A stretch of DNA of 61,550 bases from Burkholderia sp. SRS-W-2-2016 (GTDB lineage Bacteria; Pseudomonadota; Gammaproteobacteria; Burkholderiales; Burkholderiaceae), in NCBI RefSeq assembly GCF_001931485.1, contig NZ_MSDV01000007.1, forward strand, positions 1 through 61,550, in the 5' to 3' direction. The position numbers and the translations under genes were made by a program. How positions within the stretch are numbered: position 1 is the stretch's first letter; every line of letters begins with the position of its first letter. The notes beneath the pieces are model-generated. The model was given only the letters and a program-made list of their open reading frames with translations, was not told where the DNA came from and did no database searches. Below, piece after piece: positions 37,949 to 46,417 of this stretch.

Positions 37949-39328
37949 ATGAGTACCCCCATCACCGCACCGGCCGATGCGCTGCATCGCGCGGCGACGC
38001 GCAAAGCGATGCTGCGTCTGATTCCGTTGATGTGCCTGATTTACCTGCTGTCGTATCTGGACCGCACCAACGTATCGATCGCCAAGAGCCAGCTGGCGAT
38101 CGACCTCGGCCTGTCGGCCGCCGCCTACGGGTTCGGCGCCGGCATCTTCTTTCTCAGCTATGCGCTGCTCGAAGTGCCGAGCAACCTGGCCGCGCACCGC
38201 TTCGGTCCGCGGCGCTGGATCGTGCGGATCGCGATCACGTGGGGCGCGCTGTCGGCGGCGATGATGTTCGTGCAAGGCGAGAGCTCGTTCTACGTGATGC
38301 GGATGCTGCTCGGCGCGGCCGAAGCGGGGCTGTTTCCGGCGCTGATGTACATGGTCACGCTGTGGTTCGCGCAGGAAGACCGCTCGATCGCGGTCGGCTG
38401 GGTCTACACCGCGCCGGCCATGGCGCTGCTGATCGGCAATCCGGTCGGCGGCGCGTTGATGCAGCTCGACGGCAACCTCGGTCTGCACGGCTGGCAATGG
38501 ATGTTTCTTGCCGAAGGCGTGCCGTCGATCCTCGTCGGCGTGCTGCTGTGGTTCAAGTTGCCGGAGCGTCCGCACGACGCGCGCTGGCTGTCGAAGCAGG
38601 AAGCCGACGCGCTGACCGCGCGCGCGGTCGGCTCGAACGGCGGCGATGCACACGCGGGCAAGATCACGCTGGCGATGCTCAAGCAGGCGTTGCTGAAGCC
38701 GTTCGTCACGCTGATCGGCCTGATCTACTTCTTCAACCAGATCGCGTTTATCGGACTGATCTTCTTCACGCCGGCGATCGTCCAGCAGATGCATGTGAAG
38801 ACGCCGTTCCTGGTCGGCGCGCTGTCGAGCGCGATTGGCGTGGGATCGGTGATCGGCGTGCTGGGCGTGCCGCGCATCCAGCGCCGGCTGCAACGCGACT
38901 GTCTGCTGTTGGGGCTGCTGACTTTCGGTTTGATCGCCGGCTCGGTGCTGTTCCTGCTGGTGCCGACGCTGCTGGTGCGGATCGCGCTGCTGGCGATCCT
39001 GGCGTTCTTCGGCAAGGGCGTGCTGACGCTGTACTGGACGATCGCGATGGGCCGTATGCACGGCTTCGGCGCGGCGGCCGGGCTCGCGTTCATCAACATG
39101 CTGGGGCTGATCGGCGCGTTCGTCGGACCGTATGCGTATGGTCTCGCCGAATCCGCGACCGGCAATGCGTCGTCGGGATTCTTTGTGGCGATTCTGGCGT
39201 CGCTGCTCGGACTCGCGCTGGTGCCGCTGCTGCCGGCTGCGCTGCGTCGCGCGGATGCGGAGGCTAAGGCGTTGCAGTCGCAAGCCACGCCCGTGCGGGG
39301 GATGACGGCGGATTCGCCGCTGGTGTGA
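37949..39328 (+). CDS. MFS transporter, anion:cation symporter (ACS) family, second copy
   Basis: 459 residues, twelve membrane helices, with LSYLDRTNVSIAKSQL in helix 1 and LLEVPSNLAAHRFGPRRWIVR in the first loop, both shared in pattern with the carrier at 29873-31177. ATG at 37949 has GGAGA 9 nt upstream; the frame is open earlier but upstream codons encode the palindromic leader. Substrates of the family are organic anions. It is placed under operator copy B. Confidence 0.9.
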   Translation: MSTPITAPADALHRAATRKAMLRLIPLMCLIYLLSYLDRTNVSIAKSQLAIDLGLSAAAYGFGAGIFFLSYALLEVPSNLAAHRFGPRRWIVRIAITWGALSAAMMFVQGESSFYVMRMLLGAAEAGLFPALMYMVTLWFAQEDRSIAVGWVYTAPAMALLIGNPVGGALMQLDGNLGLHGWQWMFLAEGVPSILVGVLLWFKLPERPHDARWLSKQEADALTARAVGSNGGDAHAGKITLAMLKQALLKPFVTLIGLIYFFNQIAFIGLIFFTPAIVQQMHVKTPFLVGALSSAIGVGSVIGVLGVPRIQRRLQRDCLLLGLLTFGLIAGSVLFLLVPTLLVRIALLAILAFFGKGVLTLYWTIAMGRMHGFGAAAGLAFINMLGLIGAFVGPYAYGLAESATGNASSGFFVAILASLLGLALVPLLPAALRRADAEAKALQSQATPVRGMTADSPLV

Positions 39329-39380
39329 AGAGGAGTGTGAAGCGGAATTTGTAGCGGAATTTGAAGCGGAGTGTGAAGCG
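39327..39380. repeat. Imperfect 12-bp tandem repeat
   Basis: Four and a half units built on GAAGCGGAATTT / GAAGCGGAGTGT begin at the stop codon of the MFS gene. The array occupies half the gap between convergent genes. Confidence 0.75.
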
Positions 39381-39383
39381 CGT

Positions 39384-39416
39384 GCGTCGTTGTCGTAGAT
39401 TGCGCGACAACGACGC
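39384..39416. terminator. Hairpin between convergent genes
   Basis: GCGTCGTTGTCG (39384-39395) pairs perfectly with CGACAACGACGC (39405-39416) around a 9-nt loop. There is no T-tract, so it may act as a 3'-end stabiliser or with Rho rather than as a classic terminator. Confidence 0.55.
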
Positions 39417-39439
39417 AGCGCGCCCGCAATGCGCCGGCC

Positions 39440-40729
39440 TTAGCCCGCCGGCGTATCGCTTTGCGGCCGCTGCCGCACGCTGCCCGCGATCAGATCGAAG
39501 CGGAACAGACGGCATTCGAGCGCGCCGTTAAAGAGCGGCGTCTTGGTCGATTCGCGCAGCCGCAGTTGCCCCGGCAGCTTGCGATCCGACGTCAGAATGA
39601 ACGCGTGCCAGCCGGTGAAGCGCTGCTTCAACGCGTTGCCGAACAGCTGGAAGAACTCGCTGTCCGGCGCTTCTTCCTGAATCCGCCGGAAGCCGTCGTC
39701 GCGCTGCTCGCGATTGCCGCGGTCTTCGCGCAACTCGCCGCGCGCATTGCGGCCGCGCACTTCGATCCGCTCGCCGTACGGCGGATTCGCGACCAGAATG
39801 CCCGGCGCCGAACTCGGCGGCGTCATGTCGCGCGCGTCGAGCTGCTTGAGCTGGATCTGCGGCAGACCGGCCCGCTCGAAATTCGCGCGCGCCTTATCGA
39901 GCATGTTGATCGAGATTTCGCTGCCGAAAATCTGCAGATCGGCGCGCGAGCCGCGCGCGGCGTTCTTCGCGTCGAGCGCGGCGTTTTTCAGCTCGCGCCA
40001 GGCCTTCGAATCGAACTGCTTGAGCTTCTCGAAGCCGAACTGGCGCTCGGCGCCCGGCGCGATATTCAGCGCGACCTGCGCGGCTTCCGCGAGGAACGTG
40101 CCGCTGCCGCACATCGGGTCGTACAGCGGCGTGCCGGCCTGCCAGCCGGTCAGGCGCAGAATCCCCGCCGCGAGGTTTTCGCGCAGCGGCGCCGCGCCCT
40201 TGTCCAGCCGCCAGCCGCGTTTGAACAGCGGGTCGCCGGAGGTGTCGAGGTACAGCGTGCAGTCGGTCGCGGTCAGGAATGCGAACACGCGCACGTCGGG
40301 CATCGCGGTATCGATGCTCGGGCGCGCGCCGCTCTTTTCGCGCAGCCGGTCGCAGATCGCATCCTTCACGCGCAGCGTCGTGAATTCGAGGCTGCGCAGC
40401 GGCGACTTGATCGCGGTGACGTCGACGCGCAGCGTTTCGTGCGCGGAGAACCACTGCTCCCAGCGCTGCTCGACCGCGAGCGCGTAGATGTCCTGCTCGT
40501 TGCGGTACGGCCGTTGCGCGATTTTCAGCAGCACGCGGCTCGCGAGGCGCGAATGCAGGTTGGCCGCCATGCCGGCGGCCCAGCCGCCGCGAAAATGCAC
40601 GCCGCCGGGCACCTGGGCGCCGGCCGTGAAGGCGGCGCCGTGCAGATGCCTGGCGGCAATTTCGGCGAGTTCGGCCGCGAGCGGGGCTTCGAGACCGCGC
40701 GGGCAGGGGAGGAAGAAATCGAAGGACAT
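39440..40729 (-). CDS. THUMP-domain 23S rRNA (guanine-N2) methyltransferase, RlmL-like
   Basis: 429 residues. A THUMP/ferredoxin-like N-terminal region (about 1-160, FFLPCPRGLEAPLAAEL) precedes a Rossmann methyltransferase with SAM motif DPMCGSGTFLAEAA and the catalytic NPPYGER. It corresponds to the m2G2445 half of E. coli RlmKL, without the RlmK domain. A short insertion of charged residues (RNARGELREDRGNREQRDDG) follows NPPYGER. ATG at 40729 is chosen by the conserved MSFDFFLPCPRG opening. Confidence 0.9.
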   Translation of the reverse strand: MSFDFFLPCPRGLEAPLAAELAEIAARHLHGAAFTAGAQVPGGVHFRGGWAAGMAANLHSRLASRVLLKIAQRPYRNEQDIYALAVEQRWEQWFSAHETLRVDVTAIKSPLRSLEFTTLRVKDAICDRLREKSGARPSIDTAMPDVRVFAFLTATDCTLYLDTSGDPLFKRGWRLDKGAAPLRENLAAGILRLTGWQAGTPLYDPMCGSGTFLAEAAQVALNIAPGAERQFGFEKLKQFDSKAWRELKNAALDAKNAARGSRADLQIFGSEISINMLDKARANFERAGLPQIQLKQLDARDMTPPSSAPGILVANPPYGERIEVRGRNARGELREDRGNREQRDDGFRRIQEEAPDSEFFQLFGNALKQRFTGWHAFILTSDRKLPGQLRLRESTKTPLFNGALECRLFRFDLIAGSVRQRPQSDTPAG

Positions 40730-40758
40730 TAGGTTGCCGGAAGGCGTTGAATAAGGCG

Positions 40759-43032
40759 CTATTGTACGCGGTCGGGGTGCGCCGGCCCGGTCACCGGCCA
40801 TACCAGTTCCAGCGGTCGCCGTTTGAGCCGTTGCCAGATCGCGCCGCGCAGCGAGCGCACCGCATTGCGCCGCAAGTCGCGCGATTTGACCGCCATATAG
40901 AACGCCAGCGCGAAACTGACCGCGACGTTCAGAATCGCCATGCTGGCGACGCCCGCCACCGCCCACCACAACGCCGGCAACTTCAGCGCATCGGGGCCGA
41001 GTACGCCGAGCGCGACGCCGATCGAACCGGCGCTGAGCGTCACGTGCCGCACTTCGAAACTGAACGCGAACGCGGTCAGGATCGCCGGCACGAGGCCGAG
41101 CATCAGGCCGAGCGTGATATTGCCGACCACCCCGGCGACGTTGCTCCGGCAAAAGCGCGCGAGACGCGCGGCGCCCGCCGCGCCGAGCGTCAGGCGCAGG
41201 CGGCGGTTGTAGGCGAGCGCGTCGCCGACCCGGTGCAGGATGAACCAGTTGTCGGCCCAGCCGGCCAGCAGACTCGACGACCACAGCAGCACGCCGGTCA
41301 GCGCCGCGTAGAACGGCGTCGGCCCGAGCAGCGAGAACGAGCGCAGCGTCGCGAGCGCCTTGTCCGACGAGATCAGGTCGGTGTGAAACAGCGCGTGCCA
41401 CAGCAGATCGACGCCGAGACACACCGGGAACACCAGCAGCACGTTGCCGAGCACCGCGGCGGCCTGGGTGCGCATCAGCGCGGTCACCGAACTGACGAAG
41501 CTGTCGACGCCGGCTGGCGTGCCGACTCCGTCGAGTTCGCGTGCGAGCGTCGGCGCGGTCATCGCCGGTTGCTTGGTGGCGAGCGAGAAGTGCAGGAAGT
41601 GCATCAGCAGGAAGCTGGCCGCGTAGTTGATGCCGGCCAGCAGGCCTTCGAACATCGCGGGGAAATGCACGCCGGTGATCGCGAATTTCACGCACACGGT
41701 GACCACCGTGACGAGGCCGCCGCCGGCCGCCATCCGCATCATCTTCAGATATTCGGCGCGGTCGCGCGCGATGTAGTGCTCGCCGGTGTCGGCGCTGTAC
41801 TCGACCACCTTGCGCGCGAGCAGCGAGAAATTACTGCGCGCGAGGTGCGCGACGCTCTGGCTCGCGAGGTTCGCGCGCACCAGTTCGGCGGTCAGGCGCG
41901 CGCCCGCGTGCGGATCGTGCTGGGCCATCCACGCATCGAGCAGATGCTCGGCGCGTTCGATCCGCATACGCATCCGCTCGACCTGAAACACGATATCGAC
42001 GCTCACGCCGTTGCGATACAGATGCGCGAACACGTTGCCGGTCGCGCTGCGGCATTCGTCGAGCAGCAGACGCAGATAGTTGACCTCGCGCAGTAGCGGC
42101 TCCTGCGGGCCGCCGGCCGTGTACGCCTGATGCGCGGTCTCCAGCGCGAGCATCGCGCGGGTGAGGCGGTAGAACGGCTGGCTTTCCATCGCGACGCGCA
42201 TGTCGGCGGTGTCGGTGCCGTGATCGGTGTGCTCGTCGTGAGCGTCGTGCTCGTCGCTCGTGTCGTGATTGCCGCCGAGGCGGCTGCGCACCGTCTGCGA
42301 CAGACCGGTCGAGCTGATCTGGCAGGTCAGGTTGTGCAGCGCGGCCAGCAGATCGAGCGAGAACGGGGTGCTGTCGCCGGCTTCGTCGGTGTCGCGCGCG
42401 TAGTCGAACAGCGCGTGAATCCGCACCAGCAGATCGGTGGGCAGCGAGTCGATCCAGTCGGCGTCGCGCTCGGAGCCGAACATCAGCGTGACGATCGCGC
42501 TGAGCTCGCGACGGTTCGGCGCGGGCGGGATCAGCGCCGCCTCGACGCGCTCGAACACCGCGCCGACCAGCCCCGAGTGGACCGGCATCCCGGCGTCGCA
42601 CAGCAGCGACAGGCCATCGCTTTCGCGCAGCAGCGCGCGCAGGATGCCGGCGACATTCGCTTTCCATGCGGGGTTGCGGTCGAGTACGTGCAGCAGGTAG
42701 CGGATGCGCGTGTGGGCGGGGATCGATGCTTTGATGGGAGCGGGGTTGGCGGCGGCGTGCGTCGCGTTTGCCGTGCTCGCCGCGTTGACGGTCTCGTCCG
42801 CGGCGGTCGAGGCAGGCGCGGAAGCTGCGCCCGTTGCAGCCGCCGTCGGCGCGTTCGCGCCGCCACGCACCGCGTTACCGCGGCGAATCCAGTGCGCGAG
42901 GTCGATCAGCCACGCGCTGCGTTCCGCGTAAGGCGCGTCGCGGTCCGCGATCGCCAGTAGCGCGTCGAGCTGATGGCCGCCGTCACGCGACGCACGCCAC
43001 TTTTTTATGATTCGTTTGATTGAGTCGAACAT
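40759..43032 (-). CDS. Gcr-family membrane protein (annotated in relatives as site-specific recombinase)
   Basis: 757 residues from ATG 43032, with AGGA 8 nt upstream. The N-terminal half is soluble and helical, with an Ala/Thr-rich low-complexity stretch at about 60-110. The C-terminal half (about 420-740) has at least seven membrane helices. Proteins of this family carry the name recombinase from the gonococcal gcr gene, but no tyrosine- or serine-recombinase catalytic motif is visible and the membrane topology argues against that role. An Anr/FNR-like box lies about 200 bp upstream. Confidence 0.85.
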   Translation of the reverse strand: MFDSIKRIIKKWRASRDGGHQLDALLAIADRDAPYAERSAWLIDLAHWIRRGNAVRGGANAPTAAATGAASAPASTAADETVNAASTANATHAAANPAPIKASIPAHTRIRYLLHVLDRNPAWKANVAGILRALLRESDGLSLLCDAGMPVHSGLVGAVFERVEAALIPPAPNRRELSAIVTLMFGSERDADWIDSLPTDLLVRIHALFDYARDTDEAGDSTPFSLDLLAALHNLTCQISSTGLSQTVRSRLGGNHDTSDEHDAHDEHTDHGTDTADMRVAMESQPFYRLTRAMLALETAHQAYTAGGPQEPLLREVNYLRLLLDECRSATGNVFAHLYRNGVSVDIVFQVERMRMRIERAEHLLDAWMAQHDPHAGARLTAELVRANLASQSVAHLARSNFSLLARKVVEYSADTGEHYIARDRAEYLKMMRMAAGGGLVTVVTVCVKFAITGVHFPAMFEGLLAGINYAASFLLMHFLHFSLATKQPAMTAPTLARELDGVGTPAGVDSFVSSVTALMRTQAAAVLGNVLLVFPVCLGVDLLWHALFHTDLISSDKALATLRSFSLLGPTPFYAALTGVLLWSSSLLAGWADNWFILHRVGDALAYNRRLRLTLGAAGAARLARFCRSNVAGVVGNITLGLMLGLVPAILTAFAFSFEVRHVTLSAGSIGVALGVLGPDALKLPALWWAVAGVASMAILNVAVSFALAFYMAVKSRDLRRNAVRSLRGAIWQRLKRRPLELVWPVTGPAHPDRVQ

Positions 43033-43205
43033 GGGTTTTTCCTGCTCACACGCTCGCCCGGGTACGGGGTCGAGGCGGCGGACAGCCGCGCCTCGGTCGC
43101 ACGCGGGCGAGCATCGTGGTGGAGGTTGGGGAGCGCGTCGCGCGTTGCCCGGCAACAGGGGCGGGCAACGGCTTTTGCCGGAGGGGCTTTGACTCGCGTA
43201 CAGCA

Positions 43206-43228
43206 TGCAACGTTTGCACGACGTTGCA
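43206..43228. promoter_or_regulatory. Inverted repeat upstream of the Gcr-family gene
   Basis: TGCAACG (43206-43212) and CGTTGCA (43222-43228) form a perfect 7-bp inverted repeat with a 9-bp spacer, adjacent to the Anr/FNR-like box. A dimeric regulator site is likely; the regulator is unknown. Confidence 0.55.
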
Positions 43229-43235
43229 AGAAAAA

Positions 43236-43249
43236 TTGACGCAGATCAA
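43236..43249. promoter_or_regulatory. Anr/FNR-like box
   Basis: TTGACGCAGATCAA matches the FNR/Anr consensus TTGAT-N4-ATCAA at nine of ten defined positions. It lies 204 bp upstream of the Gcr-family start, in the gap between that gene and the 3' end of pqiC, so the only gene it can drive on the minus strand is the Gcr-family gene. Confidence 0.6.
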
Positions 43250-43299
43250 AGGAAGCACAAGTAATCATGTGTTCGTCTGACCCGCGCCGACCGGGTCTG

Positions 43300-44109
43300 T
43301 CAGGCGCCGGGTCCGGCGGCGCCGCTGGCCGCGGAGTTGGCCGCCGGGTTGGTTGCCGGGTTGGCCGCCGAGTTAGCTGCTGCGGAAGTAGCCGCCGAAG
43401 GACACGGCGGCACCGAAATCGAAGCCGCCTTGCCGGCCGCCGACGAACGCCCTGCGCCCGTCGCGCCACCCGCGGCCGCCACCATCGCGCGCACGCCCGC
43501 CGCGATCTGCGTCGACACCTGTTCGAGCGCGCGCCGGTGCCCATCGACCAGCGCGTCATAACCGCCGCCGACCGGCTCGCTAACCACGCTGCGGCACGTC
43601 ATCACCGCATTGCTGCGCACCGCGCGCACGCTCCACACCGCGTCGAGCAACGCGTGCGAGCCCGGCCACGATTCGAAGCGCTGCACGTTCATCGCGATCC
43701 GGTACACCGCGACGTCGTCGGGACGCGCGGTGCCGAACGCGTCGAGCGTGCCGAGCTGCTGGGTCAGATCGGTCGACAGCGCGCGGCGGATCTCGTCGCC
43801 GGGCAGCGAAGCCCAGCGCTCCTGTTCGAGCAGTTGCACCTGGGTCGGCCCGGTCTGCACGACCAGCTGATTTCTCGACACCTGCGGCGGCACGTTGACC
43901 GGCGCGACTTCGATCAGCCACGCGGGCGCGCTCGCGGTGCGGGCGACGGCCGGCGCCGCGCCGTCAGCGTTAGCTGCGCCGCCCAGCGTATAGAAGCGGC
44001 TCGACGGCGACGAACACGCGGCCAGCGCGATCGCCGCGGCCAGCGCGCCGACCTGCGCGGCAGCGCGCGCAAGCGTGCGCGGCGAGCGGGGGAGCCGGGC
44101 AAACATCAT
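43300..44109 (-). CDS. pqiC: PqiC, outer-membrane lipoprotein of the Pqi lipid-transport system
   Basis: 269 residues. The signal peptide ends in the lipobox LAAC near residue 32, followed by the ABC-type auxiliary lipoprotein domain (about 35-215, SRFYTLGG...). PqiC docks the PqiB tube at the outer membrane. The last 40 residues are Ala/Asn/Pro-rich and encoded by 12-bp tandem repeats. The start overlaps the pqiB stop by four bases. Confidence 0.9.
   Translation of the reverse strand: MMFARLPRSPRTLARAAAQVGALAAAIALAACSSPSSRFYTLGGAANADGAAPAVARTASAPAWLIEVAPVNVPPQVSRNQLVVQTGPTQVQLLEQERWASLPGDEIRRALSTDLTQQLGTLDAFGTARPDDVAVYRIAMNVQRFESWPGSHALLDAVWSVRAVRSNAVMTCRSVVSEPVGGGYDALVDGHRRALEQVSTQIAAGVRAMVAAAGGATGAGRSSAAGKAASISVPPCPSAATSAAANSAANPATNPAANSAASGAAGPGA
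43334..43381. repeat. 12-bp coding tandem repeat at the 3' end of pqiC
   Basis: Four units related to GGGTTGGCCGCC encode NSAA/NPAT/NPAA/NSAA on the minus strand. In-frame length change would vary the C-terminal tail without breaking the gene. Confidence 0.8.
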
Positions 44110-45767
44110 GGTTTATCTCCTGATTTACCGCGCAACAGCGATTCGGGGTGACGCTCCAGGTAATCCGACAGCGCGTTCAGCGACTGCAACGTGCGCGTCA
44201 GTTCCTGCAACGCCTGATGAACGTCGGACTGCAGCGGCGAGTCCTGCTGCAACGTCGCCTGGGCCGAGCTGAAGGTCTGTTTCGCGGCCGACAGCGTATC
44301 GCGCGCCTGCGGCACGACTTCCTTGTCCAGTCGCGAGAACAGCCGGTCGGCGTTCTTCAGCGCGCTGTTCAGGTTGTCGCCGATCTGGTCGAACGGCACC
44401 TTGTCGAGCTTCTTCGCGATGTCGGCGACCTGCAGCTGCAATTCGTCGAGCGTGTTCGGAATGGTCGGCAGCTCGAGCGGATCGCTGGTCACGTCGACCT
44501 TGGCCGGCGCCGCTTTCGGGAAGATGTCGAGCGCCACGTACAGCTGGCTCGTGATCAGGTTGCCGGTGCGCAGCTGGCCGCGCAGCCCGTGCTTGACCAG
44601 TTGTTCGAGCATCGTTTGACCCGCGAGCGTACCCGGCGCCGGCGCGTTTTCGCGGAAGCGCTTGCCGAGGCGATCCGGGTAGATGTTCATCGTCACCGGC
44701 ATCGTGAAGCCGCGCGTTTTCGGATCGTAGTCGATGCCGATGTTGGTCACCTGGCCGAGCACGATGCCGCGGAAGTCGACCGGCGCGCCGACCGACAGCC
44801 CGCGCAGCGACTGGTTGAAGTTCATCACGACCCGCAGCGGCACGCCGTCCGGCTCGCGCATCGCGTCCGCCTCATCCGACGCGAGCCGGAAGGTCTGGTC
44901 GTTCGGCGCCTGCGGACCCATGTTCTGGCCGGGCGGCGACTGGAACGACAGACCGCCGACGATCACCGTCGCGAGCGATTGCGTGTTCAGCTTGAAGCCG
45001 CTCGAATCGAGCCGCAGATCGACGCCGCTCGCATGCCACCAGCGCGAATTGGTGCCGACGTACTGGTCGTACGGCGCCGACACGAACACCTGCATCGTCA
45101 CGCCGGTGCCGCTCTTGTCGAGCGAGAAGCCGACCACCTGGCCGACCTGCACGCGCCGGTAGAAGATCGGCGAGCCGATGTCGATCGAACCGAGCGAGTC
45201 GCCGTGCAGCACGTACTGGCGGCCCTTCTGGTCGCCGGTGACGGGCGGCGGGGTTTCGAGGCCGACGAAGTTGTCGGCGGTATCGCCCGAGCGGCCCGCG
45301 TCCGCGCCGATATACGCGCCCGACAGCAGCGTGGTCAGACCCGACACGCCGCTCGCGCCGACCCGCGGACGCACCACCCAGAAGCGCGAATCCTTGACCG
45401 CGAACTTGCCGCCCTGCTTGGTCAGCTGCACCTCGACCAGCACATGCGACAGATCCTGCGACAGCGTGATCGTCTTCACCGCGCCGACCGTCACGTCCTT
45501 GTACTTGACCTGGGTCTTGCCCGGCTCGAGCCCTTCTGCGCTGGTGAAGCTGATCGTGATCACCGGGCCGCGTTCGTTGACCGAGCGGATCACGAGCGCG
45601 ATGCCGATCAGCGCGGCGATCAGCGGAATCACCCAGACCAGCGACGGCAGCCAGCGGCTGCGCGGTTCGATCTCCGGGTCGGGCAACTGGGGCGGCAGGC
45701 TGGGTCCGTTCGAATCGTTGCGCGGCGCGTCACCGGAAGCGGGCGTCGGTCCTTGCGGGCTAGTCAT
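44106..45767 (-). CDS. pqiB: PqiB, MCE-domain intermembrane transport protein
   Basis: 553 residues. One N-terminal membrane helix (about 40-60, LVWVIPLIAALIGIALVI) is followed by three MCE domains, each opening in the pattern GLEPGKTQVKYKDV, DIGSPIFYRRVQVG and GAPVDFRGIVLG, then a long helical C-terminal region. PqiB hexamers form a tube across the periplasm for lipids. It overlaps the upstream pqiA2 gene by 8 bp. Confidence 0.93.
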   Translation of the reverse strand: MTSPQGPTPASGDAPRNDSNGPSLPPQLPDPEIEPRSRWLPSLVWVIPLIAALIGIALVIRSVNERGPVITISFTSAEGLEPGKTQVKYKDVTVGAVKTITLSQDLSHVLVEVQLTKQGGKFAVKDSRFWVVRPRVGASGVSGLTTLLSGAYIGADAGRSGDTADNFVGLETPPPVTGDQKGRQYVLHGDSLGSIDIGSPIFYRRVQVGQVVGFSLDKSGTGVTMQVFVSAPYDQYVGTNSRWWHASGVDLRLDSSGFKLNTQSLATVIVGGLSFQSPPGQNMGPQAPNDQTFRLASDEADAMREPDGVPLRVVMNFNQSLRGLSVGAPVDFRGIVLGQVTNIGIDYDPKTRGFTMPVTMNIYPDRLGKRFRENAPAPGTLAGQTMLEQLVKHGLRGQLRTGNLITSQLYVALDIFPKAAPAKVDVTSDPLELPTIPNTLDELQLQVADIAKKLDKVPFDQIGDNLNSALKNADRLFSRLDKEVVPQARDTLSAAKQTFSSAQATLQQDSPLQSDVHQALQELTRTLQSLNALSDYLERHPESLLRGKSGDKP

Positions 45768-46410
45768 GTTTGGAATCCTGAGGGGTTGGGGTGCTGCCTT
45801 CCACGGGGTCCCAGATGAGCCGTGGATCGAATTGCATGGAAGCCATCATGGTCAGGATCACGACCGCGCCGAACGCGATCGCGCCCGGTCCGGCCGTGAT
45901 CACGGCCAGCGATTTGAAGCGCACCAGCGCGACGGTCAGCGTGACGACGAACACGTCGAGCATCGACCAGCGGCCGATCCGCTCGACCATCCGGTACAGC
46001 GTGGTGCGCTGTTGCGGACGCCAGCGCGAGCGGCGCTGCGCGGTCACGGTGAGCAGCACCAGCACGCTGAGTTTGAGCATCGGCACCATGATGCTGGCGA
46101 CGAACACGATCACCGCGAGCGGCCAGTCGCCGGAGGTCCAGAAGTAGACGACGCCGCTCATGATCGTGTCGTCCTCGGCGCCGAGCAGCGACGCGGTGTG
46201 CATCACCGGCAACAGGTTGGCCGGAATATACAGCAGCGCGGCGGCGATCAGCAGCGCCCACGTGCGCATCAGGCTGTCGGGATTGCGCGAGTGCAGGTGC
46301 GCGCCGCAGCGGCTGCAATGCTGCGGCGCGACCGAGCGGATGCGCGGTTCGACGCGGCCGCACGAATGGCAGGACACGAGGCCCGCGCGTTTCGCGGTGA
46401 CGTATTTCAT
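45760..46410 (-). CDS. PqiA-family membrane protein, second half-size gene
   Basis: 216 residues. An N-terminal zinc-ribbon-like segment (CHSCGRVEP...CSRCGAHLHSR) is followed by four membrane helices of the PqiA type. E. coli PqiA contains two such modules in one chain; here each module is its own gene, and this one is nearest pqiB. It overlaps pqiB by 8 bp and starts 7 bp after the preceding gene. Confidence 0.9.
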   Translation of the reverse strand: MKYVTAKRAGLVSCHSCGRVEPRIRSVAPQHCSRCGAHLHSRNPDSLMRTWALLIAAALLYIPANLLPVMHTASLLGAEDDTIMSGVVYFWTSGDWPLAVIVFVASIMVPMLKLSVLVLLTVTAQRRSRWRPQQRTTLYRMVERIGRWSMLDVFVVTLTVALVRFKSLAVITAGPGAIAFGAVVILTMMASMQFDPRLIWDPVEGSTPTPQDSKHD

Positions 46411-46417
46411 CGCGGGG

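Noticed and set aside
36553..39267. Other long frames overlapping the LysR and second MFS genes
   Set aside because: They overlap genes with clear domains in the proper frame and give compositionally biased products.
40759..43032. Mobile-element recombinase
   Set aside because: The recombinase name is inherited. No catalytic recombinase motif, attachment site or mobile gene context is present.
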